The notes beneath the pieces were generated by a model that worked only from the letters and a program-made list of their open reading frames with translations, was not told where the DNA came from and searched no databases. Positions 38,775-50,302 of a DNA stretch of 64,000 bases are shown piece after piece; position 1 is the first letter of the stretch; each line of letters opens with the position of its first letter. Position numbers and translations under genes: made by a program. This DNA comes from Primula veris (Eukaryota > Streptophyta > Magnoliopsida > Ericales > Primulaceae). Location of the stretch: the NCBI GenBank assembly GCA_963682055.1, contig OY821744.1:29488967-29552966 (forward strand), given 5' to 3'.

Positions 38775-39060
38775 CACTTGGCAGAAAAATCGGAAAAACC
38801 CAACCGATAACCGAATCGAAAAAAACGAAAAAGACCGGAAAAAAAATAAAAAAAATCGGGTCGATCGAAACCGAAAAAGACCGAAAAATCAAAAATAAAA
38901 TCAAAAAATAACCGAAAAAACCGAAACTTGACTGAAAAAACCGATCCGGTTCGGTCCAAAAATAAAAGACCGAAACCGAAAAAAACCGAACCGATAAATA
39001 TGTTTGGTTTTGCTAAAAACCGAACCGGAACAGACCGAACTCTATATTCCACGCAATGCA
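38775..39060. repeat. ACCGAAAAA-rich degenerate repeat upstream of the SMXL gene
   Basis: Dense, irregular repetition of ACCGAAAAA, CCGAACCG and GACCGGAAAA words, with a short inverted part at the right (GTTCGGTCC). The vocabulary matches the repeat at 33880-34490. The phenylalanine-rich open frame on the minus strand here is a by-product of this composition. Confidence 0.5.
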
Positions 39061-39674
39061 TGGTGAAACGCGAGAATTTATGCAATACTATAAAAATATG
39101 TAAAAAAAGAAACAATAACAACTCAATAGTATTAATTTGAAAAATAAATTAAATTAATAAGCATTTAAAATCTAATAATAGAATAAAAATGAGTATTATA
39201 TCTGTGAGAGAGATAAACAGAACAAATAAAAAGTTATAAAATTTTAAAATAAAGAGAATGAAAATATGCAGTGGGTGGATATAAACAGTTACACTACTTT
39301 TAGAATTTAAAACAATATTAAAAAATTATTTCAAATAAAAATTATTTCTTAACAATAATATGATATTATAGTTGTAAATTTAATATAATTTCACTATAAA
39401 AACGTAGATATTTATAAGCAAGGGTAAGAAGTAAAATAATTGTAAAGTCACATTGGATGTATACACACATGAATAAATCAAACTCTATATTCCCCCACTA
39501 AGAAAATTACTATTCCATAACAATCCTCCTCTCCCCCTCCACATCCTCACTCTCTCTCCTCTACTGGCAATACTAATAAAAAGGAGTAAATAAATCAAAC
39601 CTCCCCATTTATTTAGTCCAACAAAATAAAACGCGCGTGTTCATATAAGATCATAAAATAGAACTCACTTCAAA

Positions 39675-39708
<34 letters not shown>

Positions 39709-39748
39709 TTATAGATTACAAAATAAAAAATAAAAAACACATATTTAA

Positions 39749-39791
<43 letters not shown>

Positions 39792-39835
39792 TTACAAAAT
39801 AAAATAAAAACATATATTTAATATAAATTTATAAA
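39675..39835. repeat. 74-bp tandem duplication containing (TA)n, upstream of the SMXL gene
   Basis: ACACACACATACATATAT followed by an AT run and then ATAGATTACAAAATAAA occurs at 39675 and again at 39749, with slightly different TA lengths. The second copy ends within about 30 bp of the start codon, so the duplication lies in the promoter or leader. It is likely to vary in length between individuals. Confidence 0.8.
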
Positions 39836-39846
39836 TTCCGGCGGCC

Positions 39847-42800
39847 ATGCTGACGCCGGTGAGCGTAGCCCGCCAGTGTTTAACGGAAGAATCAGCACGA
39901 GTACTAGACGACGCAGTCGCCATCGCACTCCGTCGTCACCATACGCAAACAACCTCTCTCCATGCCGTCTCCTCCCTTCTCTCTCTCTCCCCCACCTCCC
40001 TCCTCCGTCACGCATGCCTCCGCTCCACTGCCTCCTCCCCTCGCCTTCACCTCCGTGCTTTAGAACTCTCCGTCAACGTCTCTCTAGACCGCCTCCCCAC
40101 TGTTCGATCAACAAAACCATCATCTAACGGTCCAGATTGTACTCCTCCGCCCGTGGCAAACTCGCTGATGGCGGCTATTAAAAGGTCGCAGGCGAACCAG
40201 AGGCGGCACCCTGACACGTGGCAGATGTACCAGCAGATTAGTAACAGCTCGGCCAATTCGGCGATAATTAAAGTGGAGATTAAGCATTTTATTCTTTCGA
40301 TTTTGGACGACCCGATTGTTAGTCGGGTATTAGGGGACGCCGGTTTCAGAAGCTCCGATTTGAAGGTCTGGAAAATTAACGATCATTTATTTAATTAGTA
40401 CGTTGTTTTAGACTTAAAGGTCCGTTTGGCAACATATGTTTTTAGTTGATTTTGAATTTTTGATTTTAAAATTTTACGCAGGCCACAACATCCTCCATAA
40501 TTCTGTTAATTGCGTTTTTTATTTATTTTTGGCCATGTATTTTTCATTAGAATATGTTAGAAATGATGATTTGGCACCTGACATTTTTTTATTTCACTTA
40601 ATATAATTGATTACTGATTACGTTAATTCGACACACTATTATTTTAACCATTTGTTTCTTTATTTTTAACTTTGATGCTCTGTAGTTCTAACTTTGTTTC
40701 TTTGCTATTTTAACACAGTCAAATTTAAATTGAGTGTATAAATGTTTTTTCAAATTTATCATTTTAGCAATTTAATTACGATTTTTTTCCATCTCAAACT
40801 GCACGTTTTTTGACCAGTGGACAAATAAATTGGAAAGGAGGGAGGGAGTATAGACTAAATGTCTAAATCTAAAATAAGAGTTGATAATGTGAGTTTGTTC
40901 GGATATTGAGTGTTTTTATGTACTAATCAATGATTTTAATAATTTCCAGGTCTTTGTCTTCAACCCTCCGATGGTGGGGAAATTACCGATTTACCCTCCG
41001 ATGGTTTTCAACTTCCCCTTCGCGTTCGATACTGTGGACGAGAACTTAAAGCGTGTTCGTGACGTTTTGCTTAGAAAAAAAGGGAGTAGGCGTAACCCTC
41101 TGTTGGTGGGGGCGTTTGCTGACGAGGCGATGGGGAATTTTTTAACTAAAGTGGGGAATGGGGAGGTGATGGAGGGGATGAGTGTGTGTTTTTTGGAAAA
41201 GGGGGTGTTGGAGGGCAGTTTTGAGAAGTTGAGGGGTGTGTTGGGGAATATTGATTGTAGGGTTTTGGTGAGTGTTGGGGATTTTAAGGGGTTGGTTGAG
41301 AGGGTTGTTTTGGAGATTGCTGAGATGATGGAGGGTTTTGGGGAGAGGTTGTGGGTGATTGGATATGTGAAGAGTTATGATGTATATATGAAGGTGTTGG
41401 GTCAGTTTCCTAATTTGGAGAAAGATTGGGACTTGCAGGTTTTGCCTATTACTGCTGCTTCGCCTTCGAGTGGTGGGATTTCTTCAAAATCTAGGTTTGT
41501 CAACTCATCTTTTGTGTATGTATAGAACATCGGTGGCGGAACTAGAACAGTTTTTTTTCCCCCTAAATATGGGGTGCTGCTGGACTAAAATCGATAAAAA
41601 TAAATAAATTAAGATATATGGTAATGGATCGGTTTTTTCTCAATATGGGAGCGGTGGAGTCTCATACTATAACAAATGTCTTCAAATGCAAAAACATAGC
41701 TAAAACTTTTTGTGTTTTTGCAAAAGCTACGCTGAGCTAAGAGTGTAAGGTTTATTGGCGTTATAAGTGGGAAAGCGAGCTTTATATCAAGTTTTGAGTC
41801 GACCTTTTTTGCTTCCAAGTGAGGTTATTAGAATATTGAAGTATATTGTCATGTGTTGAATTAGCAAGTATTTTATGAATTGAGAACATGTTAAAAATGA
41901 GAAGCTAAGGCCAGATACTTTCGGCTTCTTTGGTTGCATATTTTAGTATCGTTTGATTTTTTTATCTGCTTATAAGTGGCAGTGTCATTGCTGACCAATT
42001 TGATAGTTTTAGCATTTTTTATATGTTGGTATGAAAGGAATTTTTTAGATTATGTGAAGATTCTTTTGTCTTTAAAAGTTAAAATAAGCTATTTGTTTGT
42101 TGCTTAAAAAATGCAGCTAAACAAGCCCTGTGCTAATTCTAAAGTAGTTTATTCACTTCCAAAGCTGCTACTGTATTAAACAATTGGTTGAGTTTATAAG
42201 TGTGCTTAGCATGATATTAGTAAATAGTTGTTTGTACAACCAGTCCCTTAAACAATTGCCACCAACCCAGGAAAAGACGGCTCTCAAAGTTTTATATTAA
42301 TGGTTGTTTGTGTGCTGAGTTAGCATTTCCACTTCTGTGAGTAGAGAAAAAATACAAGTATTTCTATGTATGCACATAGGATTAAGTACACAACTTAGTT
42401 AGGAGTGGTCTTAATCTCACATTCACTTTCTGGACAGACATGTGAGATTATGGATTTGGGCAAAATTCTTATAATAGTGTAGTTTAATGGCATGTTTTTT
42501 TTATAGATGGAAAAATACATGCAATGTAGTTTTAATAGGGAAATTAGGAAAAATATCGAAAAAGGAAGAGCATCTTCCGGTTCACGTAATGGACCGAATC
42601 TCTTGCAAAATGACTCGCCATGTAGTAGATTAAGCAGGTTAAAGCTGTTATATCTGTCACATCATTTGCTTTAAGCATAAATCGGTTAAGTGATGTGAGA
42701 AAGATTTAATGTTTAGTTTTGTGCTTGTTTTGTATGTGTTTATAGCTTAATGGGTTCTTTTGTTCCGCTTGGTGGGTTTTTTCCTTCGCCATCTGAGTTC

Positions 42801-45057
42801 ACCGGTCAATTAAATCAGACAACTCAGTCTCCTCGCTGTGGCTTATGCAATGAAAATTACGAAGATGAGGCTTCAGCTGCTATGAAAGGGGAATCTGGGG
42901 TTTCAAAATTAAGTGACTACTCCGTAAGTTTTTGAAATCGTAGTTTCTATTTGTGCACTTCTCCAAGTTATACAAATGTATGATTATTTGTGCTTTTACT
43001 GTTGTTTTGTATGTTTCTTTTCCTTTCCAATTTTTCAAAAAGCAGGATAACTAAAAAAATACTAACCAGACCCTTAAATTTCTGGTCCATATAACTCGAC
43101 TAGATTTGATATTCAAAATTTTGAAAAAAACAGAAAAATAATTACTTGGATTTTGATACAGTTTAAAATAACACCCGGATAGTCTTCGTTTTGAAAAGTC
43201 AAATTTAAATAATATCCCAAACACGAAAGTTTTTAATGATTTTTGCAAAAAAATGTCTCGAGATCTTTTGTAAATACATCTCATGTCTTTACCGTGTTTA
43301 ATTTAGTCTACATAAATTTCATTAGCAGTATGCGCCGCTTAAATTAAAGGAATGTCATCAAAATTCTCCTTTCTGACTAGTTCCTTACCCTGTTGTTGCA
43401 GGTGAACGATGACAGATCAATACTCACTGCTAAACTGACGGTTCTTCGGAATAAATGGAACGATATTTGTCGTCATCTTCACCCAACTAAGCCACCGAGT
43501 TCAGATATTGAAAAACGCGGGTCACATTATTATGCGGCAAACTCTCATCAACATAGCAATAATAATTCAGCATATCCTTATATCATCACTTCCTCGCCAA
43601 TGAACATACAAAGGGCCATTCTCCCTAGACCTAACTTATCATACCCTTCAATCTCCGAAATATCTAATGCCAAGTCATTAACTGAAAACCACTTAGAGTC
43701 ATCTTGTTCGGTTACTTCTGTGACCACAGACTTGGGTTTAGGTACAACTTTCGCCCCAAAAGATCCTCAAAATGACAAATTTGGTAAGAATGGATTAAAC
43801 AATGTTACCTCTTCGCAAATTGATGTGCGAGATTTCAAGTCATTTCATAGACTTCTCACTGAAAAAATTGGCAGACAAAATGAGGCGATAAATACTATCT
43901 GTCAGGCGATATCTCGTTGCAAGGCTGGCCTTGGGAGGCCTCGTGGTTCAAACCAAAGAGGAGATATCTGGCTAAATTTTATTGGGCCCGACAAAGTTGG
44001 AAAAAAGAAAGTTGCCTTAGCACTAGCTGAGATAGTTTTTGGTGACAAGGGAGCTATGACATCACTGGAATTGGGTACTGAAACTGGGGTCAGATGTCCG
44101 AATTCCATTTTTAGGGGTCAAAGTGTAGATAACTACGGTGGAAATTCTAGGGGAAAGATAGGTATTGATTGCATGGTGGACCAGTTGAGCAAAAACCCTC
44201 ATTCGGTTGTCTTTCTTGAGAATGTAGAGAAAGCTGATTATTTAGCACAGAATAACCTGTTGCAGGCTATTAGAACGGGTAGGATTGTAAATTCACATCG
44301 AAAGGAGATAAGCACAAGTAACGCTATTTTTGTATGTTCGTCGGATAAATTAAAGTTATGTGATGAAAGTTTATACAAGAAAGATATTGTCCGATTTTCC
44401 GAGGAAAAAATTTTAGATGCCAAAAGCTTGCAAATGCAGATTTTAGTCAGATATGTTGACGAATATACGAGAAGGACAAATGGAACAAATGTATATATTG
44501 TCGCAAGAAACCAAAACTCAGATACAAAAAAGAGGAAATTGTTTGACATGAATGAGTCCACTTTAGATGAACCTAAACGGGCTCATAAAGGATCAAGTTT
44601 ATTATTGGATTTAAATCTACCCTTCGAAGAGACAGAAGATACCGAATACAAAGCCTCTGTTAGTGATACAGACTTAGAAAATTCGAAAGCTTGGTTAGAA
44701 GAGTTCTCCGAACAAGTTGACGAGAATGTTTCTTTTCAACCCTTTGACTTTGATAAATTGTCAAACGAAGTGTTTAGAGAGATTGATCAGATCTTAAGAA
44801 TGACTGTGGGGCCGGATGTTGTCTTGGAAATTGACGATGATGTGGCGGTACAAGTGATTGCAGCTGCGTGGTTATCGAACAAGGGATTGGTTGAAAATTG
44901 GGTCAAAGGTGTACTTGGACAAAGTTTTGTTGAAGTGAAGGAAAGGTGTAACAACCTTAGTAGGCAGACGATTATGAAACTTGTTGCTTGTGAAGGCGTT
45001 TGTGTAGAAGAACAATTTATTGGCGTTTGCCTTCCCTCCAAAATAACTTTCAACTGA
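39847..45057 (+). CDS. SMXL6/7/8: SMAX1-LIKE (SMXL) protein, D53/SMXL6-8 type, Clp-ATPase-like repressor
   Basis: Four exons (39847-40365, 40950-41494, 42746-42923, 43402-45057) join in phase into 965 codons, close to Arabidopsis SMXL6-8. Residues 1-173 form the Clp N domain (VARQCLTEESARVLDDAV, NSLMAAIKRSQANQRRHP). The ATPase-like part has a degenerate P-loop (GPDKVGKKKVA), and an EAR motif LDLNLP lies at about 816-821. SMXL6-8/D53 bind TOPLESS corepressors through EAR and are destroyed after strigolactone perception by D14 and the F-box protein MAX2/D3. The linker phrase KWNDICRHLH supports this clade over SMAX1. At residues 664-667 the conserved RGKT degron reads RGKI (codon ATA), inside SRGKIGIDCMVDQLSKNPHS. 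The first intron ends near a Stowaway-like terminus (about 40835-40851). Exact paralogue is uncertain. Confidence 0.92.
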
Positions 45058-45550
45058 TGGTCCATCTTTTATTTAGGTAAATTTGCCCCTTTTTATATAC
45101 AGTAATGTTTGTAATTACTTTGTATAAAATTGTAGCAGTCATAATGGTTAGTATAAGCAGGTCCTTAAAGAGTTATTGTAGGGCCTCTCCAGAAACTTTT
45201 TGTGTTGTAGAAGTTGTTATATGAAGGTTAAGGTATGTTATTATTTGTTAAGGTGTACAATTTTCATGTTTGTGGAGATTCACAATTGTAAGTACAAATT
45301 CCGTTGTCGTAGCAACTAACTTGTATTTAACTTTTCAGGCTATATATATAGGAAATAGTTTTATGAGATCACTTGTAAGTTTTAGTTTTTACTAATCCGA
45401 CATTTTTGGAAAGGTTCAATTTGTTAACCTTCTGATCAAGCAAATATAGTTAGAAGCTACAACTTTAACGATTTTTTTCCCTTCAACATGTATTCCTTTA
45501 ATCTTTCAAACTTGCACTTCGAACTGACTGATCAAAACTGATTAACGAGT

Positions 45551-46990
45551 TTAAGAGATGCCAATAAGATGTAGTCCATTTTTTTCTCTGTACCGTTCCT
45601 CCAAAGGCCTCGGTCATGTCTAAGTCTTCCGCTTTCATTCCATTCGGTAGTTTCCAGTTGAAGTGGTACAACAACTGAGCTAAAGGAAGTTCCATATTTG
45701 CATTTCCGAATGATATACCAGGACACATTCTTCTCCCAGCCCCAAACGGGATGTACTTAAAATTCGTCCCTTTAGAATCACTTTGATGGTCTCTAAACCT
45801 ATCGGGTTCAAAGGACTCGGCGTTTACTCAATATTTTTCATCTCTTCCGATTGCCCAAACGTTGACCACCACCTTTGTTTTCTCCGGTATGTTGTAACCA
45901 TTGATTTGGCATGTTTCTTTTGCTTCTCGTGGAAGTAGAAGCGGGATAGGTGGATGTAGCCTGAGAGTTTCTTTGATAACTAACTTTAGGTAACTCATAT
46001 CTTCAATGTCTAATTCGTCAACGTTTCTTTTTCCTTTGATGACGCGCCTCACCTCAGCTTGGGCCTTGTCCATTACTTGGGGGTTCTTAACCAATTCCGA
46101 CATTGCCCATTCTAACACTGTTGATAATGTATCAGTTCCTCCACCGAAAATTTCCTAAAATAATATGAATGTATATTTTTGAATTTAGTAGAGTACTTCA
46201 AATGACTTGCCAATTTACACGTAGTGTTTAAAAGAGTAGTTAAAATAGTGTACTTATTTACACGTAGTATTGAAACAAACAAAATATTCTCTTGAATTTG
46301 ATTATAATTTTCTTGTTGAAGTATGTTCTCTTACTAGAATTATAATTTTTATTGGTAGTGATCGGGTTTTCAAGGTTAGAGCTCTGATGTGCTTTCAAAA
46401 GCACATCGACTAGATCTTCTTCACAACACTCGGTGCTGTTTGTTCCGTTGTTCTTTGTCTCTTTATGATCATCGATAATATTATTAAGAATATTGTCGAC
46501 CCTTAAATGTAGTTTCTCTAGTCTATCTTTCACCTTACTAAACAGATGAAGAAAGGTTAGTGAAGAAAATATATCTGGAAAATCAAAACCTCCACCCAAT
46601 GATACAACCTCTTTAACGGCAGTTATGAAATCTCGATCGTCATACCTTTTTCCAAAAGCGGCCTTAGAAGTTATCGTATTAGTCATAAGGAATATTTTCT
46701 CGCTAAGATTAATGGGAACTCCTGAAGACGACTAAATGGATTTTATGAGTTTCATTACCTCCTCCTCTCTCACCGATCTATATGATTGAACACGCTTTGT
46801 GCTTAATAGCTCCAAAGTACAAATTTTACGGATTTGTCTATAGTAGCTGCCATAAGGAGCAAAAAGCGATACCTGCACAGTCATTAGAAAGTATCTTCCC
46901 CTCTAGAATTTGCGGTCTATCTAAAAAATTAAGGACATGGTTCTTCATAACTTCCTCGTCGGCTTTCGAGGATGAAATAATTAAAGCAGA
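45551..46990 (-). pseudogene. CYP71-type cytochrome P450 pseudogene
   Basis: On the minus strand, exon 1 (46990 to 46335) and exon 2 (46154 to 45551) flank a 180-bp GT-AG intron at the usual CYP71 position. P450 hallmarks remain: ICTLELLS, the oxygen-binding helix [14 protein letters not shown], ExxR in [15 protein letters not shown], and the heme loop [10 protein letters not shown]. The N-terminal membrane anchor and roughly the first 80 residues are missing upstream of 46990. Lesions are an in-frame TAG at 46732-46734, a TGA at 45828-45830 where the family has Trp, and three +1 shifts in homopolymers at 46861-46865, 46346-46350 and 45579-45585. CYP71 enzymes are ER monooxygenases of specialised metabolism; this copy cannot make one. 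It is tail-to-tail with the SMXL gene. Confidence 0.9.
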
Positions 46991-48671
46991 AAATAGTATG
47001 TAAATATGCTTGTTCTTATAAAACTAAAGAAAAAGATTGCAGTATACTTACTTGAACTGATCACAAAACCTACATGAGACAGAACAAAAGGCTTTGAAGT
47101 TTGAAAAAACAGTGCAAGATGCTAACAGAAACAGATTTCAACATCAACTCCACAAATACTGCTATCAGAAACAGATTTCAACATCAACTCTAAGAAGAAA
47201 AAAAAAGTCAATATTAAGGAGCAAGAAAATGCCGAGCATATTAACGAATTAAATATTGGGTCCACTCAAACTCAACTACTGGGTCAGCAAAGCATCATTC
47301 GCTACATTGCGGCTTAATTAGTCGCCATTGTATTTATCATTAGCTTTAACTTGCAATAAGAAAACAACAAATGATCATTAGTCATTACTAATCATTTTCA
47401 TGATGAACTTCCTTTGAGACTACTGAAATGTTCAAGTTACGTTCAATTCAAGAAACTCCGGAGTCCGGACAAACTTAAAGACGCGTTAAAATTGGACTAA
47501 TGGCATGGAATATAAATGAAAGATCCTTCATTCTCTCAATTCTTAAATTCAACCCCACAGTAATGACTAAGAGATAACAAACAGAAACCTGGAAATAGAA
47601 CAACAATTTTGAAAGTGGTTCTAGTCTAAGAGGGGATATTTTTTTTGATAATCAGAAACCCTCGTTTAGAAGTAAATCTGTTTCGCATGCGCCAGGGTTC
47701 GAAGAAGAGGGGATATTTGGCTAGACTTTTATTAGGAATTAGAGGCCGGGTTGGAAACATAAGTGTAAAATGTACACAACTCATTCTGAAAAATCTGGTT
47801 TTAAATGGGCTGTAGATTGCTCGTCTGAACCACTAGCACATTTTTAAATGGGCCGTAGATTGCTCAATATGCGACATTAATATTTCATGATAACCTCCCT
47901 GTTACCGTAAAATCTCAAAGTTCCTGTAAATATCCTCAAAAAGCTTCATAAACAATTTCCGATCCAACATGTACATTATGTTCAACCGCTATACGAGTCT
48001 CATTGTGTCATCTGGTTTGGTCATTCTGCACTAGAACTCGAGTTCAATATAATTTATTAGCTCGATAACAAGGCAACAGATTACTTCAATATTTTGCCGT
48101 TAGCACCTAAGCCCTCAGCGGCGAAGTTGACACTTGCTTTCATACCATACTGCTAATCAATGTTTAGCATGATTTGTTCATTACCCATCCTTCAAAATGA
48201 TTCTTAGTTTCTTAGAGACGAGTTGTATCGTAATGGAAGACCAGCTGAAGAAAACAAGATCTAGTATGTTGTGGTTAAAGTTCTAAATTGAACCTTTTTT
48301 ATTTCTTCTTTCTTATACCACGACCTGAGCATCTACATCAGTAATGCAGTTTTTGCTAGTTAAAAGTGTACATATAGATAAAAAAAATGTGACCTCTACA
48401 CTTACACACACCCTAGATCTAACAAGTATTGCAACTCCACCATAGATGAGTAAACTTATAGCTAGTTTGGTTGCAGTATTAGTTTAGTTGCACTATTAGT
48501 AGTAACAGGACTTTAAATATTTTCAGACTATGACGGGATAACAAATGAATGTGGAATTAATAGTACATACATGAAATATCAATAAAGTGTTTGATTGATT
48601 TTTATTGGGGTTGAACTATTTTATAAATTTACATTTATATATATAATATATAAACTTGAAAAAAAAATTAA

Positions 48672-48731
<60 letters not shown>

Positions 48732-50117
48732 TTTAATATATATATCACACCACATTTACTTCAAATACTCTCATTTTTCAATATCACACCTCCCTGTTAC
48801 TCCAAATACCTCAATTTATGATCCTATGTTACTAATAGTGCCGTCTCTATTTTCCGTACCAAACGCAATATTTATGAGTCCGACGGTATTTATAATCCTA
48901 TCATACCATAATCTCACACTAAACAAACAACTCCTTATAGTATTATATAGGTTCATGATAAAGTCACACGTACGCAGATATATTGCCACCTCACTCGCTA
49001 CAGAATCACGACACTTATTTGCAACCTTAACCATTTTTTTAAATCTATTATCTAACATATTTATATCTTTAAGAAACCGTTTACATTTAAATAAAATTTC
49101 AGCTTCCTTATTAATTTTCTTATAATAACCCTACATTATTATTTTTTATTTGTTTATTATCATTTAATAATTATGACAATATTCAAATCACAAAAATATG
49201 AACGACATGATAGTTTATTACTATTATATTAATCAAGTGAATCATATACATTACTCGTATATAAGCTGAATTTTGTGTTACCTGAAATTTATGAAATTTA
49301 TAGATCTTCTAATTCATGCCATTTTTTTATATTATAATTATCAAATTTTAGTAAAAAATATGTTTTTCAGTTAATAGATACGGATGTTATTAACGGGTGC
49401 ACCCATGTTTTAATTTTAACTAGTACCTTATCAAGACTAGCTAATGTAACAAAAAAAAAAAAAAAAAACCACCCCCAACAAACTTTTATGACACTAAAGT
49501 TCAACTTAGCCACTGCATTCTAGATGTTTCAACTTATTGATACTAATGTACGTAGTTGCTCTCATCAAGGTTGAAGGAACTTCTTTTAATACCTAACTTT
49601 ACCCTATTCCAAAAAATAGAAAAGCATATTTGATCGAGAGTTAAAACTCGAGTTCGATATTATGGTTTTAGAAAATTATTTTAACATGTCATTTCTCGCA
49701 AATATTCCAAATTCTTCTGGCAAATGAGCACTCAAATGGGATTGATCTTTTATAAGATAGTAAGCCGTTGATTTTTCATGACGGAAACATTTGCTAAATT
49801 TAACTCGTTGATCTCCAATTCCCATACTGTTTACGAAGGCTTAGGCGACTTCCGCCCACTTTTGCTGATTCAAATATTTTTTTTATTCATTATTCATTAC
49901 TATTCTTATTAAATTACAAATGCACCTCTCATGAATTATGAATGCCACCTCTCCCTAATATTATATATACACCCATTTTGGTTTTTTTGATATCCCGAGT
50001 AACTATTAGTCCAATGTCGAATCCACCAACCAAACAAAATATATTGGGGCCACGTTATTTGAAATCCAATCTCATCTTACCAATACACCAAATAAACAAG
50101 GTCTAAATAATTGGAGC
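46991..50117. other. Intergenic region with short repeats
   Basis: A direct repeat AGAAACAGATTTCAACATCA occurs at about 47130 and 47167. TAAATGGGC(T/C)GTAGATTGCTC occurs near 47803 and 47847. A TA microsatellite spans about 48676-48728, and poly-A lies near 49451-49468. The 176-codon frame at 48595-49125 begins in this microsatellite and resembles no protein. No gene recognised. Confidence 0.5.
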
Positions 50118-50302
50118 AATGTTGTAAAAGACGTTAGGCGGACTTTAAGCGGAAATTAACCGTGTAGCGTCTAATTCCGCTAATTCGTCTAATCACTTCT
50201 TAATCCGTTTAATTTCACGTAATAAATTAAGTTTACGGTTTTCGCCTATCAAATTATGCACCGTCTAATTTGGGGCTAAAGACGGATTTTAAAACACTGA
50301 GT
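50118..50302. mobile_element. Small inverted-ended repeat, relative of 27314-27530
   Basis: It starts GCAATGTTGTAAAAGACG and ends CGGATTTTAAAACACTG, so the ends are imperfect inverted repeats (CAATGTTGTAAAA versus CAGTGTTTTAAAA). Internal words GCGGAAATTAACCG and CGTCTAATCAC parallel the copy at 27314. Probably a MITE-like family; no target duplication identified. Confidence 0.45.

Noticed and set aside
38762..39121. Phe-rich 119-codon minus-strand frame
   Set aside because: It is produced by ACCGAAAAA-type low-complexity repeats and has no protein-like conservation.
40835..40851. Complete Stowaway MITE in the first SMXL intron
   Set aside because: One end (GGAGGGAGGGAGTA) is clear, but no matching opposite end was found, so only a terminus is noted within the gene entry.
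48595..49125. 176-codon frame containing a TA-run-encoded Tyr-Ile stretch
   Set aside because: Its first third is microsatellite. The remainder resembles no known family and lacks promoter or splice context.
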